Below are positions 43,802-54,930 of a stretch of DNA of 64,000 nt, in pieces. The number at the start of each line of letters is the position of its first letter. Position 1 is the first letter of the stretch. Source of the DNA: Teratosphaeria epicoccoides (Eukaryota > Ascomycota > Dothideomycetes > Mycosphaerellales > Teratosphaeriaceae). The position numbers and the translations under genes are program-made. The stretch lies in assembly GCA_021401465.1 (NCBI GenBank), contig JADDMT010000005.1, positions 434,001 to 498,000 of the forward strand, written 5' to 3'. The notes beneath the pieces were generated by a model. The model did not search any database. It worked only from the letters and a program-made list of their open reading frames with translations, and was not told where the DNA came from.

Positions 43802-45452
43802 ATGAGCCCGCGCAACACTGCTTACTGCAACAGACACAGCACATTACGAAGCAACCATGGCTTCCGTCATTTGGATTCTGCCGCAGCCTGCTGGGCAGTA
43901 CTCCATGCCACTTCTGGTGCTCAGGAGCCCGTCTGGGCAAAGACCGAGCCAAAGAGACCACATTTCCCCAAGCTGGAGCGAGATCTGGAGACTGCTGTTG
44001 TGGCCATTGGATCTGGAGTCAGCGGCATTCAGACTGCTCACGAACTTGTCATTCGCGGCCACAATGTGGTGATGCTTGAGGCTCGTAACATCTTGAGCGG
44101 CGAGACGGGCAGGATCAGTGGCACCGTGGCTAGTGCTCTTGATGATGACTACACCAACAACGCCTCGAAGCACGGCGACAAAGCCGCAATACTGGCTGCT
44201 GAGAGCCACAATTGGGCGATAGACCGCGTCGGCGAAATGTTTGAGAATCTCGGCATTTCTTGCGAGTACAGGAAGGTGCCAGGATATGAGTTCAGCCAGT
44301 ACGACCGCACCAAGCAGCCCAGTGAGCATCAGCAAGAAGTCGAGGAATTGAAGGCGGAAGTTGCCTACCTCAAAGCAATAGGAATGGCCGTCGACTTCAA
44401 GAAGGGCTTCGCTGTCAAAGGCTGGGACGGCGAGCCAGATCAGCGAGATGCTGCCGTCTTTGCGCACGAGATAACCTTCCACCCGTAAGGACCGCTGCGA
44501 ATATCGTTCCCGTGATGCCGCTAAAATTTGAACAGACCAAATATCTCATTTGGCGCACTGACATGGCTCTGCAACCAACCCAATTTCAAATGCTTCACCC
44601 GCAGCGGGGTCATGGAGGTTTCAAAAAGGGTGTCGAAGTGCTCGGTGTTGGCCAGAAGACAGTCATCGTCAAGACCATTGATGGCCGCACGATACACGCC
44701 TCGGACGCCATCATGGCTACGTGTGTGCCGTTGCACAAGCTGAGCGTACATGTACATAGTCGCTGAGATGGAGTACATGCGAACGTAGTGCATCGCCATC
44801 AAAGTATCAAAGGGCTGCGTCGAAGATTGTCTGCAGTACGACCAAGCCGAGGAGTACAAATACGTCCGTCTCACCGAGTGCGACGCCGAGAATAATTACC
44901 TGATGGTCGGTAGCTGCGATCACCAAGCCGGGCAAGAGGAGCCGACCGGCCGCTTCGCAGAGCTGGAGCAGTGGACCCGTGAGCGCTTCACCAAAGCCAC
45001 CGACGTCGACTTCGCATGGTCTGGACAAGTCTTCGAGCCGAAGGACTACATGGCATTCATCGGCCGAGATCCTGGCACCAAGCACACCTGGATCATCACT
45101 GGCGACTCAGGCAGATCAACGCTCGATGCAAGCGCTTCCTGCAGTCTGATGTCCACGACATTGAGGATCTGCCAAAATGGAGAGGGTGGTGGCGTCCTGA
45201 ACACAGCGACCCAAGTCTCCCACCGCTGTGTACAAGGACGACGAGGGCAAGGTGCACCCGCTTCTCCGCACTGTGTTCGCATCTGAAGGGCGTGGTGTGG
45301 CTGGAAACAGGGCCGAGAAGTGCTAGGACTGTGCAATCTACGGCTCGCGCTTCTCCTAGGACGGCGTCTGCGTGACGGGTTCGGCGAAGGTGGGGCTGGA
45401 TCGCGCGGATGACATTGGGAAGCACAGTCAGCAGATCGCTATTGGTGCGTAA
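43802..45452 (+). pseudogene. Multiply disrupted FAD-dependent oxidoreductase with Rieske domain
   Basis: An intact family member would be an amino-acid-oxidase-like FAD enzyme with a C-terminal Rieske [2Fe-2S] domain. Visible here are the dinucleotide motif AVVAIGSGVSGIQTAHELVI, GHNVVMLEARNILSGETGRI, the later segment VEVLGVGQKTVIVKTIDGRT, IMATCVPLHKLSV, YKYVRLTECDAENNYLMVGS, FEPKDYMAFIGRDPGTKHTW and a Rieske piece FSALCSHLKGVVW. Lesions: a stop at about 44486; a frame change near 44620; a TAG within MRT-CIAIKV near 44795; loss of the segment after ITGDSG near 45105; frame changes near 45180 and 45330; and, in the second Rieske motif, Tyr where His is expected (DCAIYGSRFS) followed by TAG. 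It is dead. Confidence 0.85.
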
Positions 45453-46679
<1,227 letters not shown>

Positions 46680-47185
46680 ATGCAGCTCACCAACCTCCTC
46701 CTCGCCGTCCTCGGCGTCACCACCACCACCACCACCCTAGCTCTCGGCACCACGCGCAAGCGCGACGGCTCCACCCCTTTCGAGCACGGCGTCAGCCTCT
46801 GCGAGCAGCACTACGCCGTCTCCTGCTGCGACACGCCTCCCGTGCCGCCCTTCGCGCCCGTCAACGGCTCCAGATGCCACTCCGTGGACACGAGTACGCG
46901 TCTCCGTCCCCCCTCTCCCCCACTTCTTTCACACCCATCACCCATCCCGATCTTCTGACAATCCGCTGATGACGCGTGCTAGCCGGCCGACTTGGGGAGG
47001 ACCCGACGTGCACGGCGGGATGGTGGTCCTGCTGCGCGGTCGACACGTCGCCGGTGGCGCAGAGTTTTCTCGCGCCGCCGGTGCTGCTGCCGGATTCGGA
47101 GTGCAAGGTGCCGAACAGCGATGTGCCGTATGAGGGGGGGAAGTGCACGGGTGGGAAGTGTGTGCCGGAGAAGCAGGGTCCGTAG
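46680..47185 (+). CDS. Small secreted protein with hydrophobin-like cysteine order
   Basis: Two exons, 46680-46893 and 46983-47185; 138 aa. The 89-nt intron begins GTACGC and ends GCTAG, and splicing gives HSVDTTGRLGEDPTC. The ATG has an AAAAATG context. A signal peptide (MQLTNLLLAVLGVTTTTTTL) is followed by a Kex2-like KR at residues 27-28. Ten cysteines follow in the order C-CC-C-C-CC-C-C-C with loops of 7, 15, 14, 6, 22, 13 and 4 residues. The first eight share the order of hydrophobins, but loop lengths and modest hydrophobicity do not fit either class well. It may be a divergent hydrophobin or an unrelated effector-like protein. The ten-Cys mature part has no other recognisable motif. 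Confidence 0.75.
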
Positions 47186-47280
47186 GTTGATGAGGGGTGG
47201 TGGGTTTGAGGGGGATGGAAGCTTGATTTCATGTTTCTGCAGCCCCCGACTCAAGATCTGTCACTGGTGTGCTCTACATC

Positions 47281-48702
47281 TCACGCCACCGCCCAGCCAT
47301 GCACCTGCCTCTCCAGATCCGTGACCGTGGTCCTTCCCAACCCTTCCTTCCCGTAATAGTCCATCGGATACACGCCCGCCGTCTCCCCGCCATCCCTCCT
47401 CTCCTCCCACCCTGGCCGCTGCTCCAGCACCACCAGCGCCTCGTGGGGGGTGAGCAGCGGGCGGGGAAAGGCATAGCCCCAGTCGATACTCAGCCGTGGA
47501 CAGGCGACCTGCACCCAGCACTCAACATCGCCCATCATGGCCAGTTTGCCCGGGAAGATCTCGCTCAGCAGCAGATTGACGAAGGGGATGCCCCTTTCGG
47601 TGAGGTGGTTCTCGATCATGGTGAGGGTGTGCGGGTTGCCTTGTCGCCCGAGCGAGCCGAGGATGAGACCCCATCGCTTCGCCTGGCGGGCCTGTCGCAG
47701 GGCGTGCGAGCGATCGGAGAGAAGTTGGGCGTGGTCGTATGTTTCGTGGGTGAGACGGCGGGAGTACGGGTCGTAGCGGTATGCGGGAATGGAGGGGTTG
47801 TGAATCATGGCGCTCTCGAGGTGGAAGCGGCCGTCGCCGAGGTAGAGGATGCAGTCTACGCCTTGGTGCTTGGCCAGGTGGGGTGAGGTGCAGCCGAGAA
47901 TCTCGCCTTTGGACAGTGGGGTGATCTGTGGGACGACGATGTCGTAGCCGGCGTCGCGCAGGGCGGGCGCGGTGGCGTGCAGGGTGGCGTTGAACTGAAT
48001 GGTGCCCAGCATGGCGATGGTGGTGCCGGGGCGGAAGTTGCGCGCGATGGTGGCGCGGAGGTGGTCGACATCGATCTGGATGTCCACAAAGACGTACAGA
48101 GTGCTGATGGCGGTGACATTGACGGGGATCAGGCAGCTGTGGGCGTAGTGCACGAGGAGATCGCAGGCGAGGGCGCGGGCGGTGTAGTCGTCGATGCAGC
48201 AGGCGCCGTAGGTGACGTCGGCCATGATGAGGGTGGAGATGGCGGGGCAGAAGTGAGTCAGGATGTCTGATATGGTGGTGGCGAACAGGAGGAGCCCCTC
48301 TGGCATCTGCAAGGCCACCCTCTGGGCGCCGGAGGATCGGATGCGGTGGATGGTCTTGTGCAGCTCGAAGTTGTAGTTGGCGGGCAGGAGGGCGATGGCG
48401 TCGTTGATGGCTGCATCATGGAGGATCTCATCCGGGACATGATTCAGCGCGCGCGACGGTCGCTTGGGAGGGGCGAGGTGGATGGCGGCGCTGTCTTCGA
48501 GATTATGTGCGGCAGGTGCAGGTGGGGCGTTGTGGTCTGCTCTTGCCGCAGCCTTTGCCTCTGCTGCTTTGCGACCAATGAATCGGCGTTTGGGCTTCTT
48601 GGGCGTCTCCTTCTTCTCCTCCTCCTCCTCCTCCTCCTCCTCCTCCTTGTGGATGGCGTCAGGCTCGGGAGGCAAGTTGCTCAGCTCTCTGTCCTGCTCC
48701 AT
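47281..48702 (-). CDS. DPH1: 2-(3-amino-3-carboxypropyl)histidine synthase subunit 1 (diphthamide synthesis Dph1)
   Basis: 473 aa from the ATG at 48702; the frame upstream is basic and unlike the family. After an acidic run (ten Glu encoded by a CTC-strand microsatellite) and a Lys-rich nuclear-like stretch, the Dph1/Dph2 fold begins: NFELHKTIHRIRSSGAQRVA, LQMPEGLLLFATTISDIL, ADVTYGACCIDDYTARALAC (first cluster Cys), LLVHYAHSCLIPV, GCTSPHLAKHQGVDCILYLG, and the last cluster region MMGDVECWVQVACPRLSIDW. The protein forms a noncanonical radical-SAM [4Fe-4S] enzyme with Dph2 and starts diphthamide formation on elongation factor 2 in the cytosol. It converges on the small secreted-protein gene with only 95 bp between stops. 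Confidence 0.93.
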   Translation of the reverse strand: MEQDRELSNLPPEPDAIHKEEEEEEEEEEKKETPKKPKRRFIGRKAAEAKAAARADHNAPPAPAAHNLEDSAAIHLAPPKRPSRALNHVPDEILHDAAINDAIALLPANYNFELHKTIHRIRSSGAQRVALQMPEGLLLFATTISDILTHFCPAISTLIMADVTYGACCIDDYTARALACDLLVHYAHSCLIPVNVTAISTLYVFVDIQIDVDHLRATIARNFRPGTTIAMLGTIQFNATLHATAPALRDAGYDIVVPQITPLSKGEILGCTSPHLAKHQGVDCILYLGDGRFHLESAMIHNPSIPAYRYDPYSRRLTHETYDHAQLLSDRSHALRQARQAKRWGLILGSLGRQGNPHTLTMIENHLTERGIPFVNLLLSEIFPGKLAMMGDVECWVQVACPRLSIDWGYAFPRPLLTPHEALVVLEQRPGWEERRDGGETAGVYPMDYYGKEGLGRTTVTDLERQVHGWAVA

Positions 48703-49592
48703 CTCGAGACATGTATGTACACGTGCATGTATTCTACCTGACTCATGTGTTCGCTTTTCTTTCTTGTACCTGCAGCTTCCACGTGACCTCGCTATCTGAG
48801 ATCTTGGGTGGCGCCGTGGGAGATGATTAGTCACGGGACGTGCATGGGTATGTGTATGTGTATGTGTATGTGCATGTGCAGGTGCATGTGTGTGTGAGCA
48901 GGTGGAGGGCCGAAGTGGATGGAGTCATCGAGGCCAACACGTACGCGGCCCTGTTGCTATGTATGTACGGGCTAGACTCTACATGTATTTTTGGCACAAT
49001 TTACAAACAATGCGGAAGTCGCTGCCGAACCGGGGCATCATTAACCATTGATCATTTCGACCATGAACACAGGGAGGTCCATCATCGGGTGGGCAGGTAG
49101 GTACGTCTAGCCTTAGGCCGGTAGGTCAGGTAGGTAGCGCAGGGAAGATGACGTGACGAGACACTCTCGAGACATTCATATTTCCATCGTCTTCCCAGGT
49201 CTGGTTGATGAAGAGACAGGCACATGCTTGATGAACAATCCCTCCCCGCCTAATTAGTACAAGATTGGAGAACCGGACCCCGAGCACAGACCGCCCCAAG
49301 ACTTTTAGCCCCTGGTCAGAGAGTAGCTTAGCCACTTGGAACTCCTGCGCTACCACCAGATCGTTCCTTCCAAGAACACTCGACCCATTTCTTCCCTCCG
49401 CCCTCGCCGCCACCACCACCATCATCATCACCACTCTCTCCCCACCACACACCACACACCACACACCGTCGTTATTGTCCCCAAGCGAAACGGAAAAAGA
49501 AGGAGCGAGGATCAGGTGGTAGCCACGGGTGCCGGCTGAGACATAGGGAGAGACACGGCGCGATACTGCGGGCAGCGTCGCCTCGGCAGCCC

Positions 49593-49653
<61 letters not shown>

Positions 49654-49769
49654 CTGCCTGACGACTTTCGCTCGCCCCAACTGTCCTCCCTCTCTTCCCG
49701 TCCATTAATACACCGCGGCGCCCGCTCCTGGTCTGCCCGACGCCCGGAAAGAGCGTCGCCGCCCTGCCC
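48703..49769. promoter_or_regulatory. Divergent promoter region DPH1 / KRE6 with CA microsatellite
   Basis: 1,067 bp between opposed starts. It contains a TGTATG-type tract at 48846-48895, ACACACC clusters near 49445, and the CA run listed separately. No binding site was assigned. Confidence 0.5.
49594..49651. repeat. (CA)n microsatellite, about 29 units
   Basis: A perfect CA dinucleotide run lies about 120 bp upstream of the KRE6/SKN1 start codon, probably in its 5' UTR or proximal promoter. Confidence 0.97.
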
Positions 49770-52058
49770 ATGGACCGCTCCGGCTCCGGCTCCGGCTCCT
49801 CCCTCCCGGATCGATCGCAACCCCCGGTCCACATCCGGTTGAACTCTGGCGGCCAAGACCTGCTCGACGCGAGCGAAGAACCACAACAATCACCGCACCC
49901 CGCATCACGACAGCCCTCCACTCGCTCCTTAACCTCCCACTCCCGCCCCGGCACCGCTCGCTCCGTGCCGAACCAACCCAGCGCCAACTCCCTGTATCAA
50001 AATCAGGCCCCCACCGAGAGCGCCGAACTGCTTCTCCCCCCCCGGAGAAGTCGCACGCGTCGCTTCCGTGACGATCCCGACGGCGCCCCGCAGTCACCCA
50101 CCGCGAGCGAAGTCAACAGCAGGCGGACCTCGTGGTCCAGCGAGAGCGCCGGCAGCAGGGACAGCCGCTATGGAGGGCCCTTCGTCTCGCCCTTCGATGA
50201 CTCGCGCGCGCCCTCGCGCGCCGGCAGTGACGATGACGGCGTCAACACGCAGACCGTGAGCGAAAAGTACAACATTTTACCCTCGGCCGGCCTGCTGCTG
50301 TTTCCGGAAGATGTCGAGAAGGATGACTACCTCCACAATCCCGACCCGAACGAGAAGGATAAGATGGACTGTCACGACCTCTTCAGTAAGCGTGGCCTGG
50401 TCAACGTCGGCGGCCTGGCGCTGATCACCTTGGGCATTCTGACCCTGTTCATCGCATATCCCATCATGTAAGTCGTTTGGTTCGCCGCCGTGCTCCATCA
50501 CGCCGCGCGCGAGACCGCGCATGCTGACCGAGCCATCCCAGCACCTTCGTGGAGAAGGCCATCGACCCGAACCCCGGGGCCTGCTCGGACGACCCCAATT
50601 GCATCAAGGATGGCGTCCCGCTCTTGAAAAACCTGAGGACCGGTTTGGTGGATCCCGACACGCCCAGCAGCGCCCACTCGCGCAAAAGCAGCGAGGGCAA
50701 AACTCAGACCCTGGTCTTCTCCGACGAATTCAACGACGACGGCCGAACCTTTTACGCCGACGACGATCCGTATTTCCAAGCCGTCGATCTGTGGTATGGC
50801 GTGACGGCCGATTTGGAGTGGTACGACCCCGACGCCGTGACGACCGGCAACGGCACCCTCAACATCCGATTCGACGCCTTCCAGAACCACAACCTCAATT
50901 ACCGCAGCGGGATGGTGCAAAGTTGGAATCAGATGTGCTTCAAGAGCGGCTACTTGGAGGCAGCCATTTCTCTCCCCGGCACCGGTGACACGATCGGCTT
51001 CTGGCCCGGCTTCTGGGCCATGGGGAATCTGGGACGGCCCGGTCACGCGGCCACCACCGACGGCATGTGGCCGTACTCATACCACGACGGCTGCGATGCC
51101 GGCATCACGCCCAACCAGTCCGACCCCGACGGCCTGAACGCCCTTCCGGGCATGCGTCTCCCGGCGTGCACTTGCGTCGGCGAGGATCACCCGAACCCGG
51201 GTACATCACGATCAGCACCGGAAATCGATGCCCTCGAAGCCTCCGTCACCTTCTTGGACCCACCCATCGGCGCGGGCATCGGAACTGCATCTCAGTCGTA
51301 CCAGATTGGCCCGTTCGACCTCTTGTGGAGACCAAACACCGAATGGATCGAGGTCTATGATTACTCGACTTCCATGATGAACGCGTACCAAGGTGGCATT
51401 TACCAGCAGGCCTTGTCGACCGTCACGAACCTGAACAACGACTGGTACGACGGCAACGCCTATCAGACCTACGGGTTTGAGTACGAGCCGGGGGAGGACG
51501 GATATGTGATCTGGAACGTCGGCGACACCACCACGTGGAAGGTCACCGGCAATGCCATCGGACCCAACGGCAACGTGGGACAACGGACGATCCCCGAAGA
51601 GCCCATGGCGTTGATCATCAACTTCGGCATGTCGACGTCTTTTGCGTCGCTCAACATGTCAGGCCTCGGGTCTCTGATGCCGGCCACCATGAGACTCGAC
51701 TACGTGCGGATCTACCAGGACGACGATGGCGAAATGACGTGCGATCCGGAAGGTTACGAAACCACAGCGTACATCGCGCAGCACCGTATTGCGTATGACA
51801 ACGCCAATCTCACGCTGTGGTAAGTTGTCGATCAGTGGGGCGGGGACCTGCACGGGTGAAAATATCGGCTGACCAAAAGGACTTTTTTTTAGGGAGAACG
51901 CCAACTTCTCGAAGCCGCTGAACTCGTTGATGAACGGCTGTCAAGCGGCCTCAGGCAGCTCCTCGTCAAAGGCGCGAAAAGAGCGGATCAAGAAAAGGCA
52001 GGCGGAGCGGGAGCGGAAGGCGAAGTGGAAGAGATGGATGCCATGGAAGTCGGAATGA
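49770..52058 (+). CDS. Beta-glucan synthesis-associated protein Kre6/Skn1 (GH16-like type II membrane protein)
   Basis: Three exons: 49770-50467, 50542-51819 and 51893-52058; 713 aa. Introns of 74 and 73 nt (GTAAGT donors); the second ends in a T-rich tract and TTTAG. The N-terminal about 210 residues are a Ser/Arg/Pro-rich cytosolic tail, followed by one membrane anchor (VNVGGLALITLGILTLFIAY). The lumenal part is the SKN1 domain: QTLVFSDEFNDDGRTFYADD, NLNYRSGMVQSWNQMCFKSG, GFWPGFWAMGNLGRPGHAAT, and the GH16 catalytic motif EIDALE at residues 460-465. A basic C-terminal tail (RIKKRQAERERKAKWKRW) closes it. Kre6/Skn1 act in the ER/Golgi and plasma membrane in beta-1,6-glucan formation. Two paralogues cannot be told apart from sequence alone. 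Confidence 0.93.
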
Positions 52059-52450
52059 GCGCTAGTGACGAGCCACTGAACGCGAAAAACGGCACGATCG
52101 GGAGCGCAGCTACGTCACTCGCGTGGTGATACGGAGGCTGCCAAGTCCAACGGATGGGGTCGACGGCCAGGCTTGGTAGGCATGCGGCCACGGGAACCAC
52201 GGACACGAATCTTGAAGAACGGATCGCACATGGACAAAGAGGCACATGTGAATCGAAACAGCATATGCATACTGCGACGGAGTTGGGAGGCGCTTGGGGA
52301 CACCCCTCTGATCCACGAGAGGAAATTTGGATACCGTCGCGCGGAGGACCGATACGAACAAAAGAGCATGCTCTGCACATAACTAGAAGACACCAGGCTT
52401 TTTATTTCGCGACGGAGCCATTGACATTACGTCGCTGTACAGATTAAGAA

Positions 52451-52498
52451 CAACAACACCACCACCACCACCACCACCACCACCACCACCACCACCAC
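52451..52498. repeat. (CAC/ACC)n microsatellite
   Basis: About 15 contiguous CAC-type trinucleotides just 3' of the KRE6/SKN1 gene. Confidence 0.95.
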
Positions 52499-52946
52499 TT
52501 ACTTTTTTGGGGGGGAAGGAGCAAGCAAGCAAGCCAGCCAGCCAGGAGCAAGCGGGTCTGCTTGGACAGTTAGGTTCCTATTTCAGACTCTGACACAGGG
52601 GTTTGTGCGAGTCTTTTTTTATGAATGGCAGCATGTTGGCGGGGTTTTCAGGAGCAACAAGAAGCATAGTGATTAATCTTTATTGGTTTTTTTTCCCTCC
52701 GGCGCGCGTGGGGCAGGCGCGCGTGTGTCCTCGTATACATGAGATGAGGAGGGAGGTTCATGGTTGCTGTAGGTCATTGAGTGGGTGGCGATTGAGTCGG
52801 GAGGGAGAGAGAGGAGAGAGAGAGAGGAGAGAGGGAGAGGGAGAGAGAGGTGGTGCAGAGGGGGAGCAACGCGTGCGTACCTTAGTCGATAGGAATGAGG
52901 TGAATGAGGAGTGAGGGAATTTTTTGTGCGACGCCCCGTGTGTCCT

Positions 52947-52961
52947 GGTGTGTGTGGGTGT

Positions 52962-53012
<51 letters not shown>

Positions 53013-53020
53013 AGTGTGTG
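52947..53020. repeat. (GT)n microsatellite
   Basis: A GT dinucleotide run, perfect from about 52963 to 53010 with imperfect flanks. Confidence 0.95.
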
Positions 53021-53195
53021 TATTCAATCCACGCGGCAGATTTCCTTGGCGACACTTGGCACGTTTCCGGACGGACCCTGCAGGCAGGCAGGCTGGGCCT
53101 GCATGCTGAGCGAGTAGTACAGACAGACCCTTTGCAAGATCAGTACGAAATGTGGGGTCCTGCTTCTGCAAGGTTCGGAGAACAGAATCTTTTTA

Positions 53196-53296
53196 CGATT
53201 GGGCTACTTTTGTCTTTTTACCATTAGGCCACTTTCATCTTTTTACGACTAGGCCATTTTTATCTTTCTAACAACTGGGCCACTTTTACTTGGCTT
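53196..53296. repeat. Degenerate tandem repeat of about 25-30 bp
   Basis: Four successive units share the core GGGCTACTTTTGTCTTTTTA or near variants (GGCCACTTTCATCTTTTTAC, GGCCATTTTTATCTTTCTAA, GGGCCACTTTTACTTGG). Substitutions are scattered, so the array is old. Confidence 0.75.
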
Positions 53297-53359
53297 GCTG
53301 GCGGTTTGAAATAGATCGGTTAGTTGTGACGCATTGAGCAGTCGGATCGCATATCCATT

Positions 53360-53430
53360 GGGTGGACACTGCGGCTGCCTGGATTTAGGCAGACACCGCG
53401 GCTGCCTGCGGCTGCCTAAAATCTAGGCAG
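53360..53430. repeat. Clustered short inverted and direct repeats around GCGGCTGCCT
   Basis: The word GCGGCTGCCT occurs three times within 53368-53418, and CTGCCTA...TAGGCAG forms a perfect 7-bp inverted repeat near 53412-53430. A similar hairpin, GCCTGGATTTAGGC, lies just before. It looks like the end or footprint of a small mobile element, but none can be named. Confidence 0.5.
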
Positions 53431-53499
53431 GTAAGCATGGTGCTCCTAGTTGCCAAGCTGATACTAGAGTTAACGTACGGATGTGCAAACACTCCATAC

Positions 53500-53585
53500 A
53501 CAACAAGAAGAAGAAGAAGAAGAAGAAGAGTAGTCTTGCAGCAGCTCAACACATCTATCTCTCTGTGTCCCGATTACGATTCCAG

Positions 53586-53616
<31 letters not shown>

Positions 53617-54056
53617 GAGATAGATGTGGAGAGCTCTCTCCCTCCCCCGCTCTTTCTCTCTTTCTATCTATCTGCCAGTCAAGCACCCGGAACGCCGCGC
53701 TCGATGATGAACACAACCACACACACACACACACAATAGACTATCTAGTGCGAACACAGCGAGGGAAACAGAACACGCATCCCGTCTCTTACCACCAACC
53801 ACTCCTCCGTGGCCTCGGGGCATCCCTACCCATGCCAGCCCACTGGTCGTCCTCGTTGTTGTCGTCCTCGTTTCGAGAGAGAGAGAGATATGGAGAGAGG
53901 GAGGGAGAAGTGCGCAACGTCTCCGACCGGCCTGCAAATCTTCAAAAAAAAAAAGGTATAAAAAAACGCCTCGTCCCTCATGCCACATCGGTTTTACCCA
54001 ATCCCCCATCCGTCCTTTTCCCCCTTTCCCAAATCTACCATCTCCCCTTCCCACGT
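53500..54056. other. Gene-free flank with GAA, CT/TA and CA tracts
   Basis: GAA run at 53502-53529, CT then TA run at 53587-53617, CA run near 53722-53736. This is the 3' side of the membrane-protein gene. Confidence 0.6.
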
Positions 54057-54930
54057 CTAACGCCTGGACGGATACGGCCTCGGATGCGACTCATGATGCG
54101 GCCTGGGGCTGCGATCCCGCGGGTCCTCGCGCACGTGCGCCCGATCCCAGGGCCCGCCGGTCTTCAACGCGACATCGCTGCCATCACTGCCATCAGAATG
54201 CGGACGTCCGTAGCGGGTCGTGGTGTCCCTCATTTCATACCGATTGCCGTACGCGGGCAGGCTCTGGTCGCCCGGCGCGCTCATGTGCTCGGGCTTGTAC
54301 GCCGTCTTGGCGTTGGCGCGGTTATTCGACGTCGGCAGCGTGTTCTTGGCGCGCTTCCAGGCCCGCCATTCGAGGTAGGAGATGACGAAGGTGTAGACTT
54401 CTGTTTGGCTGTGGAAGCGGGAAGGGGGGAGGTGTGTCAGCCTGTATTATGTTCTTTTTTTTTTCGGTCTTCTTGCGTGGGAGGATGGATGGATGGGTGG
54501 GTGGATATTCGGGAGGGAGGCTTTTTGCTTACCTGATGAGGGCGGCGAGGGCGATGACGCCCCAGCTCGTCCCGCACGTCCAGCCGACGCAGCGCTTCAT
54601 GTTGGCTTGGAACATGAGGCCGGCGACGCCGCCCCAGAACACGACTTCCAGGCCGCTGAGGATGGTGTAGGCTTTCAGGCTCTTCCACTTTGCGAAGCGG
54701 GCCACGTGGTCGGTGAGGAGGACGTAGGCGAGGATGATGAAGGATTTCGCTCCCATGCTCAGCGCGATGGTGTTGGTGCGGGTTCGGGGGCCGGGCGTCT
54801 TGACGAAGAGGCGGGGCACCGTCAGCCCGACGGCCGCGCTGATCAGGAGGACTTGCACGATGTGCACGGGGAGTTTGTATTTGGTGGAGAAGAAGGTCAT
54901 TCGCTCCATCTTGTCGAAGAGCGCGACCAT
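54057..54930 (-). CDS. Four-helix membrane protein of unknown function
   Basis: Two exons, 54930-54533 and 54408-54057; 249 aa. The 124-nt intron runs GTAAGC...CCACAG and its removal joins ALIRSQTEVYTFVISYLEWR. Four hydrophobic helices are visible at about residues 19-40 (HIVQVLLISAAVGLTVPRLF), 58-77, 85-108 (TILSGLEVVFWGGVAGLMFQ) and 114-147. A cytosolic-looking tail rich in Arg, Asp, Pro and His follows. The family is widespread in ascomycetes as hypothetical MARVEL-like membrane proteins; I know no proven role. The ATG at 54930 is the first in frame after the likely 5' UTR, which has a CTG/CGG-strand repeat. Confidence 0.75.

Larger units (their letters stand above)
52059..53195. other. 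Gene-free, microsatellite-rich region
   Basis: 3' of KRE6/SKN1. Contains a CAC run at about 52451-52498, a purine GAGAG tract at 52797-52860, several T runs and a GT run at 52963-53010. Frames through it are shaped by these repeats and I support no gene. Confidence 0.6.
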
